A stretch of 9,947 nucleotides of DNA, taken from Rhodobiaceae bacterium (GTDB taxonomy: Bacteria > Pseudomonadota > Alphaproteobacteria > Parvibaculales > Parvibaculaceae). Below, piece after piece: positions 1 through 6,952 of this stretch. The translations under genes were made by a program, and so were the position numbers. Where the stretch lies: the NCBI GenBank assembly GCA_002746275.1, contig NVWR01000003.1, positions 194,508 to 204,454 of the forward strand, in the 5' to 3' direction. The notes beneath the pieces were generated by a model. The model did no database searches. It saw only the letters and a program-made list of their open reading frames with translations, and was not told the origin of the DNA. Each line of letters opens with the position of its first letter. Position 1 is the first letter of the stretch.

Positions 1-1319
1 GCCAAATCAACACCGTGCTCCACAGCACTGCCCGCATTGTCGATCCGGTTGGCCCGGTCTGGTCCAAGCGTCATGGCATAGTGCTGATCACCCCAATAAT
101 AGGTGTGATTGCTAAACAGATTGACCCCGACACCCAGCGTCGCCATGCGCCGAAATTGTGCGTCACTAGCCATCTGACAATGCTGCAACGTGTGGCGGTG
201 ATCGAGACGCGGGTGTGCCGTCAGGGCGTCTTCAATCGCATCAAGCGCCACTTCCGTCGCTTCATCTCCATTTGTATGGATATGTATTTGATGCCCAGCC
301 GTGTGGTAAGCGACAACGAGTTTTTTCAACTCATCAGGCGCGATGTACCAAAGTCCATTGGGCGCCCCATTATAGTGGCCTGGCCACTTCAGCCGTGCGG
401 TGAACCCCTGGATTGACCCATCCAACACAAGTTTCACAATCCCGATTTTCAACTTATCGGTGCTCGCCGTAATCAGCTTGCCGATCCGCGCGGTTCCCTC
501 CGTCACCCCCATCAGGGTCCCGCCAAAAGCCGGAACAAGCCGGATCGGAAAATCATCCTTGTCGGTTTCAGTTGTAAGACGGGTCACCATCTCATCGTCC
601 AGCGGACTGTGTAGGTCCGTCGCGGTCGTCACTCCGGCCAGTTGGCAGAGTTTTGAGAAATTCCGTAGGGCGGGAGGATAGGTCGACGCCGTCCCCGGAT
701 CATATTGCATTGTCTTCAACGCCAGATACATGCCCACCATGCCGGCCAGTTCACCGGTAGGTTTGCCAGCCCCATCCGTGATCACTTCATCCATGTCTGT
801 TGACGCGCCCAGATCAGACGCCTCAACCACCACCGAGTTCACATTCAGAAAATGCAGGCTGGCGTGAAAAATACCGATCTGCCGTGTGCTTGAAACTCGG
901 TCAAGATCTGCCGACACCATGCGGCGCTCCCCGAAAAAAATCGGATCAAACCCCCAGGCGATCAGAGGAGTATCGCTATTGCCAAGGGCAGCATCCGCCT
1001 CACAGAGCCGGTCTACGACGGCATCGATGGACTTAAGCCCAGGCCGTACACGCCCATCAGGCCCCATGCGATCATAATACCCCACATAGGTCTGGTCCCA
1101 CACGGCGCCTTCTATCAGATGACTGTGTCCTTCAATCAGGCCCGGCATCAAGACAAGCTCTGCAAACCGGTCATCAAGCGTGGCTTCGCCCCATCCCTGC
1201 AATTCTTCAAGCGTTCCAACGCCCAGAACACGGCCGTCACGGACCGCGACATGCGTCGCAAAGGGGCATGCCGGGTTCATGGTGATAATACGCCGCGCAG
1301 AAAAAATGGTCGTCGTCAT
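1..1319 (-). CDS. YtcJ-type amidohydrolase (amidohydrolase_3 family), 3' end beyond window
   Basis: Metal-dependent hydrolase of the amidohydrolase superfamily, YtcJ/DUF-like exoenzyme branch; these cleave C-N or ester bonds, and the substrate cannot be read from sequence. I translated 439 codons from an ATG at 1319, open to the left edge. An N-terminal beta-sandwich segment (AVRDGRVLGVG, residues 25-35) precedes the metal motif PGLIEGHSH (H65, H67). K296 lies in KIGIVKLVLDGS and is the candidate carboxylated lysine. The family-typical HIHTNGD follows (H346, H348, D352), then the histidine in TLQHCQ (H380). Family members run about 540 residues, so roughly 100 residues including the catalytic C-terminal Asp lie outside the window. 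GGAG sits 6 bp before the ATG. It starts 53 bp after the DUF2855 stop on the same strand with no terminator between, so they are probably co-transcribed. Family is sure, substrate unknown. Confidence 0.93.
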   Translation of the reverse strand, partial: MTTTIFSARRIITMNPACPFATHVAVRDGRVLGVGTLEELQGWGEATLDDRFAELVLMPGLIEGHSHLIEGAVWDQTYVGYYDRMGPDGRVRPGLKSIDAVVDRLCEADAALGNSDTPLIAWGFDPIFFGERRMVSADLDRVSSTRQIGIFHASLHFLNVNSVVVEASDLGASTDMDEVITDGAGKPTGELAGMVGMYLALKTMQYDPGTASTYPPALRNFSKLCQLAGVTTATDLHSPLDDEMVTRLTTETDKDDFPIRLVPAFGGTLMGVTEGTARIGKLITASTDKLKIGIVKLVLDGSIQGFTARLKWPGHYNGAPNGLWYIAPDELKKLVVAYHTAGHQIHIHTNGDEATEVALDAIEDALTAHPRLDHRHTLQHCQMASDAQFRRMATLGVGVNLFSNHTYYWGDQHYAMTLGPDRANRIDNAGSAVEHGVDL

Positions 1320-1372
1320 ACGTCGCTCCGAGCGTCAGTTGGGTTATTGAGAGCGAGGGGCCACAAGGCCCG

Positions 1373-2482
1373 TCACTTATCCCAGAGAGAAACGATCATG
1401 CCTTTTTCAGGCGCCGTTTTGCCTTCGAGAACCTCCCGGTAAACCCGTTCTGTGGCCTCCAACCCGTTCGACCGCTCCACCTTCATCCATCCATCTACGG
1501 AAGAAAGGAACGTCGCCCATGCTTTAGCAAGGCGGGCCTGCAGCTCTTGTGCGCCCCAATCCTTGTTACGCTTCTGTATCTGGGAGGGCGCGAAAAAGAG
1601 TGTTGGTCGGGCACCGGGCAATCCATCAGCGCCGCCACCCTGTTCCCAATGGGTACCGCCCACAGCGCAACTGCAGGTCAAACGTTCCGCAAACCGGTTG
1701 TGAACGTCCGCGCGGACATTGCCATCTCCCGCCATATCAACAAAGGCGACGTTGCCGTCTATTTCAAGAGAGCTGATATCGTCATAGACCACCACATCAT
1801 CATAATAGCCGACGCTCTTCACAAAACCGACATTGCCCTTGGATGTCAGGCCGACAACCTGTGGACGGTTTCCTTGTCGGCTCGACAGAACCTGGGCCAG
1901 TCCGAGCGATGTTTTGCTCGACGCGCTGGAAAGTAAAACCGTCGATGCGTCAAAAAACTTATTATCGTCGAGAAAATCGTCGATCAGATATGAGGTTGTA
2001 AAAAGCGGTCGCAAAATACTCTGTTCCGCTTCACGCGCCTGCACATACCCCGCATCCGCTGTGGTCCGAAGATAATTGTTGTAGACCGGCGACAGCTCAG
2101 CCCGATGCGCCACGCCGTCAAAAAACCCTGCATCCGACACACGAACAGCCTGAACAACAAAGTGGGTCGACATGGGAAAATACCCGTAGAAGCGTTCCCC
2201 AGCCGACACCCCTTTAGCATTCGATGCGATCACATCACCAAACCCCCAGATCGGGATACGTCCCCAACCCTCATCGGCGGGAAAGAAATCCCAATATTTC
2301 ATCGCGTCGCCAAAAGCGGCGTAGGTGATGTTGTTTGCTGTAAAGGCAAACTCATCAACCTTAAAAAGCACTTCACCCTCTTTCAGGCTATCGGCTTCCG
2401 GGACTGTGCTTTCGACAATTTTAGTTTCACGCAACTGATCACGTTTCACCCAAAAGTGTTTTGATATTTCGTTGATCGACAT
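1373..2482 (-). CDS. DUF2855 family protein (reductase-like, function unknown)
   Basis: A 369-residue protein of the DUF2855 family, distantly like medium-chain dehydrogenase/reductases; no reaction is established. Recognisable conserved stretches are FTANNITYAAFGDAMKYWDFFP (roughly residues 47-68), GRIPIWGFGDVIAS (74-87), GERFYGYFPM (95-104) and LSSASSKTSLGLA (184-196). The last resembles a nucleotide-binding or cofactor-contact segment in this group. Start choice: the frame is open to an ATG at 2542, but that codon has no ribosome site. The ATG at 2482 is preceded by AGGAG, and the family normally begins just before the WVKRDQLRET segment, so I use 2482. It is the first gene of a likely two-gene unit with the amidohydrolase downstream, and is divergent from the small exported protein gene. 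A cytoplasmic redox role is an inference; family assignment is strong. Confidence 0.9.
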   Translation of the reverse strand: MSINEISKHFWVKRDQLRETKIVESTVPEADSLKEGEVLFKVDEFAFTANNITYAAFGDAMKYWDFFPADEGWGRIPIWGFGDVIASNAKGVSAGERFYGYFPMSTHFVVQAVRVSDAGFFDGVAHRAELSPVYNNYLRTTADAGYVQAREAEQSILRPLFTTSYLIDDFLDDNKFFDASTVLLSSASSKTSLGLAQVLSSRQGNRPQVVGLTSKGNVGFVKSVGYYDDVVVYDDISSLEIDGNVAFVDMAGDGNVRADVHNRFAERLTCSCAVGGTHWEQGGGADGLPGARPTLFFAPSQIQKRNKDWGAQELQARLAKAWATFLSSVDGWMKVERSNGLEATERVYREVLEGKTAPEKGMIVSLWDK

Positions 2483-2491
2483 CCCGCCGCT

Positions 2492-2496
2492 CTCCT
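2492..2496 (-). promoter_or_regulatory. Ribosome binding site deciding the DUF2855 start
   Basis: AGGAG on the minus strand, 9 bases before the ATG at 2482. The alternative in-frame ATG at 2542 is preceded by an A/C-rich stretch with no Shine-Dalgarno match, so this site favours the shorter protein. Confidence 0.7.
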
Positions 2497-2592
2497 GTTT
2501 CCACCGTCGCAACGCTTCGCTATGGGAAGCTCCATATTTCATCTTTGTTGAGCGGCATGGTATGCGGGCACAACGCTATCGCCAAGGACGTT

Positions 2593-2615
2593 ATTATAAC
2601 TAATCCCAGAATTAG
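2593..2615 (-). promoter_or_regulatory. Candidate promoter -10 and adjacent dyad for the DUF2855 unit
   Basis: The minus strand reads a perfect TATAAT at 2598-2593, but the -35 region 17 bases upstream has no good match to TTGACA. Immediately upstream lies a short inverted repeat, CTAAT-N6-ATTAG (2600-2615), in the -10/-35 spacer, where a repressor or activator could sit. A start near 2586 would give a leader of about 100 bases to the chosen start codon. The -10 is seen; its use is inferred. Confidence 0.35.
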
Positions 2616-2663
2616 ATCGTGCGTTTTTCTGCGTAAAACCAACATTCAAGCAAACGAGTTTCG

Positions 2664-2692
2664 TTGACTTGCCTTGGTGAATTTCTGAAAAT
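2664..2692 (+). promoter_or_regulatory. Candidate sigma-70-type promoter of the small exported protein gene
   Basis: TTGACT at 2664-2669, then a 17-base spacer, then GAAAAT at 2687-2692 (4 of 6 bases of TATAAT). This would start transcription near 2699 and leave a leader of about 25 bases containing GGGG just before the ATG at 2725. Spacing and -35 are good; the -10 is only fair. Confidence 0.35.
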
Positions 2693-2724
2693 GTAGACGG
2701 GTACTCTAAATTTTTTGGGGAATT

Positions 2725-3075
2725 ATGACACAAACACTTCATGCAGTTCGCAGCGCCGCCATGGCAGCACTCGTAGGGCTCCTCTTTCTAGCGACGGCTG
2801 CGCCCAGCCAGGCCGAGAACCGCAACGTCCGTATCATCAACGAAACGAACTCAACGATGGTTGAGTTCTACGCATCAAACATCGGTGCCGACATTTGGGA
2901 AGAAGATATCCTTGGCTATGATGTCATGCCCGCAGGCGACAGCTTGATGATAGATATCGATGATGGCACGGGCTATTGCCTGTACGACTTCAAGGCTGTC
3001 TTTTCCAATGGAAAAGTATTGATCAAAGAGCGTGTCGATGTCTGCACGATCTCAAGCTACCGCTACCACGAGTAG
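2725..3075 (+). CDS. Small exported protein of unknown function, two cysteines
   Basis: A 116-residue protein with a clear Sec signal peptide: short N-region with one Arg, hydrophobic core around residues 12-26, and a cleavage site after APSQA (residue 30). The mature part is about 86 residues, beta-rich and acidic. It carries NVRIINETNSTMVEFYASN (34-52), WEEDILGYDVMPAGDS (58-73), an acidic IDIDDGTG run (76-83) and two cysteines, C85 and C107, that could form a disulfide in the periplasm. I recall small hypothetical proteins with this pattern in Alphaproteobacteria but know of no assigned role. GGGG lies 6-10 bases before the ATG. It is transcribed alone, from a promoter facing the DUF2855 unit, and ends at a strong hairpin. 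An IDIDDGT run could bind a cation, but that is a guess. Confidence 0.8.
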   Translation: MTQTLHAVRSAAMAALVGLLFLATAAPSQAENRNVRIINETNSTMVEFYASNIGADIWEEDILGYDVMPAGDSLMIDIDDGTGYCLYDFKAVFSNGKVLIKERVDVCTISSYRYHE

Positions 3076-3090
3076 AGATAGCCACACACT

Positions 3091-3132
3091 AAAAAACCGC
3101 CGCCATGGTATATCCATCGCGGCGGTTTTTTT
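3091..3132. terminator. Bidirectional rho-independent terminator between convergent genes
   Basis: A 7-bp GC stem (CCGCCGC 3097-3103 with GCGGCGG 3119-3125) continues, after one C/C mismatch, into a 4-bp ATGG/CCAT stem closed by the loop TATAT. Seven Ts follow on the plus strand (3126-3132) and six As precede (3091-3096), so it has a U-tract in both directions. It lies 15 bp after the small exported gene and 22 bp after the dioxygenase gene, so it can end both. Confidence 0.92.
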
Positions 3133-3154
3133 ATGTTCTCTGCAAGGCTAGAAA

Positions 3155-4075
3155 TTAGGCCATGTCGTCCGGCGCAGTTTCGCCCCACTGGGTCTGCAAC
3201 AAGGCATCTATCGGCACAAGGTTGGCAGGCGTAGAAGCATCGAACATGTCGCCATCTGTCCAATGCTCAACCATATGCCCCCACGGATCCCGCCAATAGT
3301 CAAAGATCTGCGACCCCAGCACATGCCGCCCCACGCCCCAGACAGGCGTCCGGTCCGCATTCCGCAAGACATCGCGCCCGAGCATCAGGTCATCAAAGTC
3401 AGCAACCTCCCACGCAGCGTGGTTGAAACCTGGCGCACCCGTTCCAACAAGAAAGAGTGTGTGGTGGTCAACAAAACGGTCCCCGCAGTCACAGCGCATG
3501 AATGAACCAAGCAGCGTTTCTTTGTCCCCGATGAAAACTTCATCAGACTTCAGAAACCCGAACTGTTCGTGGTACCAGGCGGCACTTTTCCGGTAGTCGG
3601 TAACGTTGATGACGCAGTGCCCCAGCCTATGCACATGCGAAGCGCCAGGCTTCATCCGTTTTTCAGCACCGAGCCGAGGTTTAACCAGCCGTTCGTTTGC
3701 GGGAGAAATATCCTGAACATCCGTCACGTCGAGCCGGTCCAGACCCCAGATAACTTCGATCGGGAAGTTGTCTGGATCACGCACCAGGACCCTCTTGCCA
3801 CCGCCGGGCTCACTTCTGTCTTCCACCTTTGCCCCATGCGCGGCAGCAACAGCTTCCAGATCAGATTCACTTGCGGCTTGCAGCGCAAAGCCCACAAACC
3901 CGGGGTCACCAAGCTCCGTCACATGCACAACCGGATCAGGGCCCGTTCCGCGCATGTAAAGCGCCGTGGGCGTCCTGTCGCTGCGCACCATCCCAAAATC
4001 TGAGAGAAACGCTTCCATCCGATCGAGGTCCGGTGCGCTGAACCGAACATAGACAATGTCTTCTACCTTAATCAT
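3155..4075 (-). CDS. Two-domain VOC-family extradiol (catechol-type) dioxygenase
   Basis: A type I extradiol ring-cleavage dioxygenase-like protein, 306 residues. This class opens catechol-type rings next to the hydroxyls using Fe(II) and O2. It has an N-terminal VOC domain (about 1-115, starting IVYVRFSAPDLDRM) and a C-terminal catalytic one (about 145-280). Candidate metal ligands are H153 in HRLGHCVINV, H219 in GFNHAAWEV and E270 in HMVEHWTDGD. The family-typical DHHTLF (203-208) and GVGRHVLGSQIFDYWRDP (247-264) supply the usual active-site His and Tyr. Start: a GTG at 4102 is in frame, but AGGAG lies 5 bp before the ATG at 4075, so I use 4075. It follows the FAH gene by 36 bp on the same strand and ends just before the shared terminator. 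The aromatic substrate is unknown; a non-oxygenase VOC role is less likely given the intact ligands. Confidence 0.9.
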   Translation of the reverse strand: MIKVEDIVYVRFSAPDLDRMEAFLSDFGMVRSDRTPTALYMRGTGPDPVVHVTELGDPGFVGFALQAASESDLEAVAAAHGAKVEDRSEPGGGKRVLVRDPDNFPIEVIWGLDRLDVTDVQDISPANERLVKPRLGAEKRMKPGASHVHRLGHCVINVTDYRKSAAWYHEQFGFLKSDEVFIGDKETLLGSFMRCDCGDRFVDHHTLFLVGTGAPGFNHAAWEVADFDDLMLGRDVLRNADRTPVWGVGRHVLGSQIFDYWRDPWGHMVEHWTDGDMFDASTPANLVPIDALLQTQWGETAPDDMA

Positions 4076-4080
4076 GTGGT

Positions 4081-4085
4081 CTCCT
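4081..4085 (-). promoter_or_regulatory. Ribosome binding site deciding the dioxygenase start
   Basis: AGGAG on the minus strand, 5 bases before the ATG at 4075. It lies inside the N-terminal extension that would be made from the GTG at 4102, which argues for the shorter protein. Confidence 0.75.
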
Positions 4086-4111
4086 GAAGTTAGCGGCTGC
4101 ACACAACGGGC

Positions 4112-4981
4112 TCACTCGATGAGAGTGCCTTCATTATCGTCAACAACCTTGTTCTCGATTGCGCCGAGCTGTTCGATTTCAACCCGCACGACATCGCCAT
4201 GTTTCAGCCACGGCTGGCCGTCCATAGCCGCCGCAACCCCCGCACACGTTCCGGTCGCAATCACATCGCCCGGCTCAAGGGTAAAGGCCGTGGAGAGGTG
4301 CTCGATCAAAGTTGGCACATCAAAAATAAGGTGGCTTGTATCGGAATGCTGGCGAACCTCCCCATTGACCAGGGTCTTGAGGTCCAGCTTTGAGATATCC
4401 ACTTCATCTACGGTGACAAGGGCAGGTCCCATGGGACAATGACTATCCCAGGATTTTCCCATCGTCATGGTGGGCGTGCGCCGTTGCCAATCACGGATCG
4501 TCACATCGTTCAAAACCGTGTAGCCGGCAATCACTTCCTTGTAACGATCTTTGGGCACACGACGACACCGCTTACCGATCACAACCCCCATCTCCCCTTC
4601 ATAGTCCATCGCGACGCTCTCCTTAGGACGATAGATAGGAGAGAAAGGTCCGGTCGCAGAGGTCGATTGTTTGTTGAAGATGATCGGAAATTTCGGGAGC
4701 TCCCGTCCGGTTTCTTCCACATGTTCGCGGTAGTTCAGACCAACCGCCAGAATTTTGGGAGGTCGCAAAACCGGGCTGCGCAACTCAACGTCCGCAAGCT
4801 TTAGCGTTGGCGTCTCGCCCGTCACCTTTCGCGCCAGGGCCATTACCTCATCACCGGCTTCCAGAAAGGCAACCATTTCCCGTGGCAAGTCCGGCGCCGC
4901 AACGCTGAGGTCAATAATCGCCTCCCCCACCAATAGGCCAATTCGGGTGCTGCCCCCTTCACTAAACGTCACCAGTCTCAT
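4112..4981 (-). CDS. Fumarylacetoacetate hydrolase (FAH) family protein
   Basis: A 289-residue FAH-fold enzyme; members hydrolyse, decarboxylate or hydrate beta-diketo or oxalo-type acids with a divalent metal. The N-terminal cap (about 1-70, MRLVTFSEGG...) is followed by the catalytic domain beginning PPKILAVGLNYREHVEE (74-90), with H87 as the likely catalytic base. Metal ligands E128 and E130 are in DYEGEMGVVIGK and D159 is in VLNDVTIRDWQ. K175 (MGKSWD) and the DVIATGT turn (239-245) complete the site. Length and motif order match single-domain bacterial members such as ureidoglycolate lyase-like and 5-oxopent-3-ene-type enzymes, and sequence alone does not separate these. GGGAG lies 8 bases before the ATG. 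It is first in a unit with the extradiol dioxygenase, so it plausibly processes the ring-cleavage product. Regulation is suggested by the inverted repeats upstream. Confidence 0.93.
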   Translation of the reverse strand: MRLVTFSEGGSTRIGLLVGEAIIDLSVAAPDLPREMVAFLEAGDEVMALARKVTGETPTLKLADVELRSPVLRPPKILAVGLNYREHVEETGRELPKFPIIFNKQSTSATGPFSPIYRPKESVAMDYEGEMGVVIGKRCRRVPKDRYKEVIAGYTVLNDVTIRDWQRRTPTMTMGKSWDSHCPMGPALVTVDEVDISKLDLKTLVNGEVRQHSDTSHLIFDVPTLIEHLSTAFTLEPGDVIATGTCAGVAAAMDGQPWLKHGDVVRVEIEQLGAIENKVVDDNEGTLIE

Positions 4982-5021
4982 CAGGCGTCTCCCTTTTTCG
5001 CGTCAAACGGGGTGCCGACCC

Positions 5022-5049
5022 CAGAACGGTTCTGTTGTTCTTGGAACAA
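5022..5049. promoter_or_regulatory. Paired GAAC/GTTC palindromes, candidate operator
   Basis: Two dyads lie side by side: CAGAAC-G-GTTCTG at 5022-5034 and TTGTTC-TTG-GAACAA at 5035-5049. Both use GAAC/GTTC half-sites. They are not spaced like the alphaproteobacterial LexA box (GTTC-N7-GTTC), so another dimeric regulator is more likely. They lie 41-68 bases upstream of the FAH start, near the inferred transcription start. Confidence 0.45.
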
Positions 5050-5055
5050 TCTCTG

Positions 5056-5081
5056 TAACTGACGTTATCATCAGTTATGAT
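5056..5081. promoter_or_regulatory. Overlapping inverted repeats, candidate operator
   Basis: TAACTGA at 5056-5062 and TCAGTTA at 5071-5077 form a 7-bp-arm dyad with an 8-base spacer. A second dyad, ATCAT-N5-ATGAT (5067-5081), overlaps it. The size suits a dimeric GntR- or TetR-class repressor. It covers the candidate -10 and spacer of the FAH promoter, the place expected for repression by steric block. Confidence 0.5.
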
Positions 5082-5090
5082 CGATATCAA
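5062..5090 (-). promoter_or_regulatory. Candidate promoter of the FAH/dioxygenase unit
   Basis: On the minus strand, TTGATA (5090-5085) is followed after 17 bases by TAACGT (5067-5062). The -35 is good and the -10 matches only 3 of 6 bases, so the call rests on spacing and on the overlapping dyad. The leader would be about 75 bases. Confidence 0.3.
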
Positions 5091-5262
5091 AGAATTTCAA
5101 GGGGCCCGGCTCAAAACCCCCAATTAGGTTGCCCCGCCTAGACCGTCCCAGCTACCAAATGTCAAAACCAGCGAGCTCTGCGGTATGGCCAGCAATTCTC
5201 ATAGCCACCCGCAACCCTGCTTGCTACGGTTAAAACCAATGATATAGGGAGGGTCTTTCACC

Positions 5263-6876
5263 ATGAAACAACTAACAGGCCTCGACGCCGCCTTTTTGTA
5301 CCTGGACCAAAAAAATTCACCGATGCACATCGGCAGCATCGCAATTTATGATCCTTCAACCGCCCCCGGAAAATTTGTGCGGTACAAGGACATACTCGAT
5401 TTCATCGAAGCGCGCTTGCCGCTAGCCACCACCTTCCGGCAGGGCCTGGCGAATGTGCCTTTCGGCATTGATCACCCCTATTGGATCGAGATGGAAGACT
5501 TCAATCTCGAATACCATGTACGTCACGTCGCCCTGCCAAAGCCCGGTGACTGGCGTCAATTGTGCATCCAGTCAGCACGCATCATGGCGCGCCCCCTGGA
5601 CCTCACAAAACCCCTATGGGAATTTACCGTGGTCGAAGGCCTGGACAATGTGGATGGTGTCCCGAAGGGGTCATACGCCATTGTCTCCAAGATCCACCAT
5701 TCCGCCATCGACGGCATGGCTGGTGTCGAGATCATGAATGCGATCCACACCCTTGGTCCCAATGACCCGCCACCCGCAATCGAAGACACCTGGAAACCAG
5801 AGAAGAAGCCCTCAGCGGTGGAAATGGCTATTCGTGGCTATATCGGTAACGTCAAACAGCCATTTCGTTGGATCGAGGTTGCCGGGAAAACCATTCCGGG
5901 ACTGGCCCGCACCATCAAGGGGTTGCTGACCAAAGAATTCTCCCTCAGCCAGGCACTAAGCGCGCCCAGAACACGCTTCAACGCAAAGATATCCTCAAAC
6001 AGGGTCGTAGAAGGTGTGGCTTTGGATCTTGCTCGGATCAAAGAGATCAAAACAGCGGTCGAAGGCGCCAAGGTCAACGATGTCATGTTGACCATTGTTG
6101 GCGGCGCGTTGCGGCGATACCTGGCATCCAAAGGCGAGCTTCCCGAAACCCCATTGGTTGCGATGGCCCCCATTTCCGTTCGCTCCGACAGTGGCGGGGG
6201 AGATCTTGGCAACCAAGTATCCGCCATGCTGGTTCAACTGGGAACCCATATCGCCGACCCCGAAGAACGCATTTTGGCGATTGCGTCCCATACAAAAGAA
6301 CAAAAGGCCCTCACCAAGGCCCTCGGCGCGCAGCAAATGTCTGAGCTGAGTAAAACCGCCCCCGCCCTCTTCACAGGCATTGCCGCCAGACTTTACACAC
6401 AGTTCGGTCTGGCTAATTCAGCCAAGCCATTCTTCAACACAGTCGTGACAAATGTGCCAGGCCCCCCCGTCCCGATCTATTCGGCGGGTGCGGAGATGGT
6501 GAAATATTTCGGCCTTCTGTGTCTGTTTGACGGTCTTGGCCTTGGTCACGTGGTGATGAGCTACAGCAAAGAAGTGACAATCACGATCACCGCTGACCGC
6601 AACATGATGCCGGATCCTGAGTTCTACGCGACCTGCTTGCGCGAAAGCTATGAAGAGTTGGAACGCGCCATTCTCGGCTCGGTTCAAAAAGCGCCAAAGG
6701 CCAAGAAGGCAAAAGCAAAGAGCGCTGGGTCCAAAAAGGCACCCGCTCGCAAGAAAACAGCGGCCAAAAAGGCAAAGCCGAAAAAACGGGCAAGCCCAAA
6801 AGCGGCACCGGCGACATTGGAAGCAACACATAAACCAGCCAGCCCCGAACTCCCTTTACAGGAAAAAGCGAGCTGA
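5263..6876 (+). CDS. Wax ester synthase/diacylglycerol acyltransferase (WS/DGAT) with basic tail
   Basis: Bifunctional WS/DGAT-family O-acyltransferase: transfers fatty acyl from acyl-CoA to a long-chain alcohol or diacylglycerol, making wax esters or triacylglycerol at the inner membrane and lipid inclusions. The start MKQLTGLDAAFLYLD is typical. The catalytic motif HHSAIDG is at 145-151 (H145, H146, D150). PLWE (117-120) and NDVMLTIVGGALRRYL (272-287) are also family hallmarks, as is the C-terminal domain with GNQVSAMLVQLG (316-327) and TNVPGPPVPIY (397-407). The core ends near residue 472. A 38-residue stretch (476-513) then holds 16 Lys and 2 Arg with Ala and Pro and no acidic residue, resembling histone H1-like tails. 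GGGAGGG lies 9 bases before the ATG. It is transcribed alone, divergent from the FAH unit and convergent on the hydrolase. Substrate preference is not readable. Confidence 0.95.
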   Translation: MKQLTGLDAAFLYLDQKNSPMHIGSIAIYDPSTAPGKFVRYKDILDFIEARLPLATTFRQGLANVPFGIDHPYWIEMEDFNLEYHVRHVALPKPGDWRQLCIQSARIMARPLDLTKPLWEFTVVEGLDNVDGVPKGSYAIVSKIHHSAIDGMAGVEIMNAIHTLGPNDPPPAIEDTWKPEKKPSAVEMAIRGYIGNVKQPFRWIEVAGKTIPGLARTIKGLLTKEFSLSQALSAPRTRFNAKISSNRVVEGVALDLARIKEIKTAVEGAKVNDVMLTIVGGALRRYLASKGELPETPLVAMAPISVRSDSGGGDLGNQVSAMLVQLGTHIADPEERILAIASHTKEQKALTKALGAQQMSELSKTAPALFTGIAARLYTQFGLANSAKPFFNTVVTNVPGPPVPIYSAGAEMVKYFGLLCLFDGLGLGHVVMSYSKEVTITITADRNMMPDPEFYATCLRESYEELERAILGSVQKAPKAKKAKAKSAGSKKAPARKKTAAKKAKPKKRASPKAAPATLEATHKPASPELPLQEKAS

Positions 6877-6908
6877 GTGGGTCAAACCACAAGATAACTG
6901 GTCAAAAG

Positions 6909-6934
6909 AAAAGCGGGCAATTGCCCGCTTTTTT
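6909..6934. terminator. Bidirectional rho-independent terminator
   Basis: A perfect 24-base palindrome (6909-6932): AAAAGCGGGC pairs with GCCCGCTTTT around AATT, followed by Ts to 6934. On the minus strand the hairpin is followed by TTTT-C-TTTT. It lies 32 bp after the acyltransferase stop and 18 bp after the convergent hydrolase gene's stop, so it can serve both. Confidence 0.9.
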
Positions 6935-6952
6935 CATTCCCACAATGCACTC

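Noticed and set aside
1358..1371. GGGCC-ACAA-GGCCC hairpin between the DUF2855 and amidohydrolase genes
   Set aside because: The stem is only 5 bp and no T-run follows on the minus strand, so it is unlikely to be a terminator.
2539..2742. Minus-strand 67-codon frame whose stop overlaps the ATG at 2542
   Set aside because: It has no ribosome site, covers both candidate promoters and the start of the small exported gene, and has no recognisable composition or motif. It is most likely chance.
5022..5049. LexA (SOS) box from the GAAC/GTTC repeats
   Set aside because: The alphaproteobacterial LexA box needs direct GTTC-N7-GTTC repeats. Here the GTTC copies are 4 bases apart and the elements are palindromic, so the spacing does not fit.
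5838..6336. Long antisense frames within the acyltransferase gene
   Set aside because: They lie opposite a gene with intact family motifs, lack ribosome sites and show low-complexity translations. They are codon-bias shadows.
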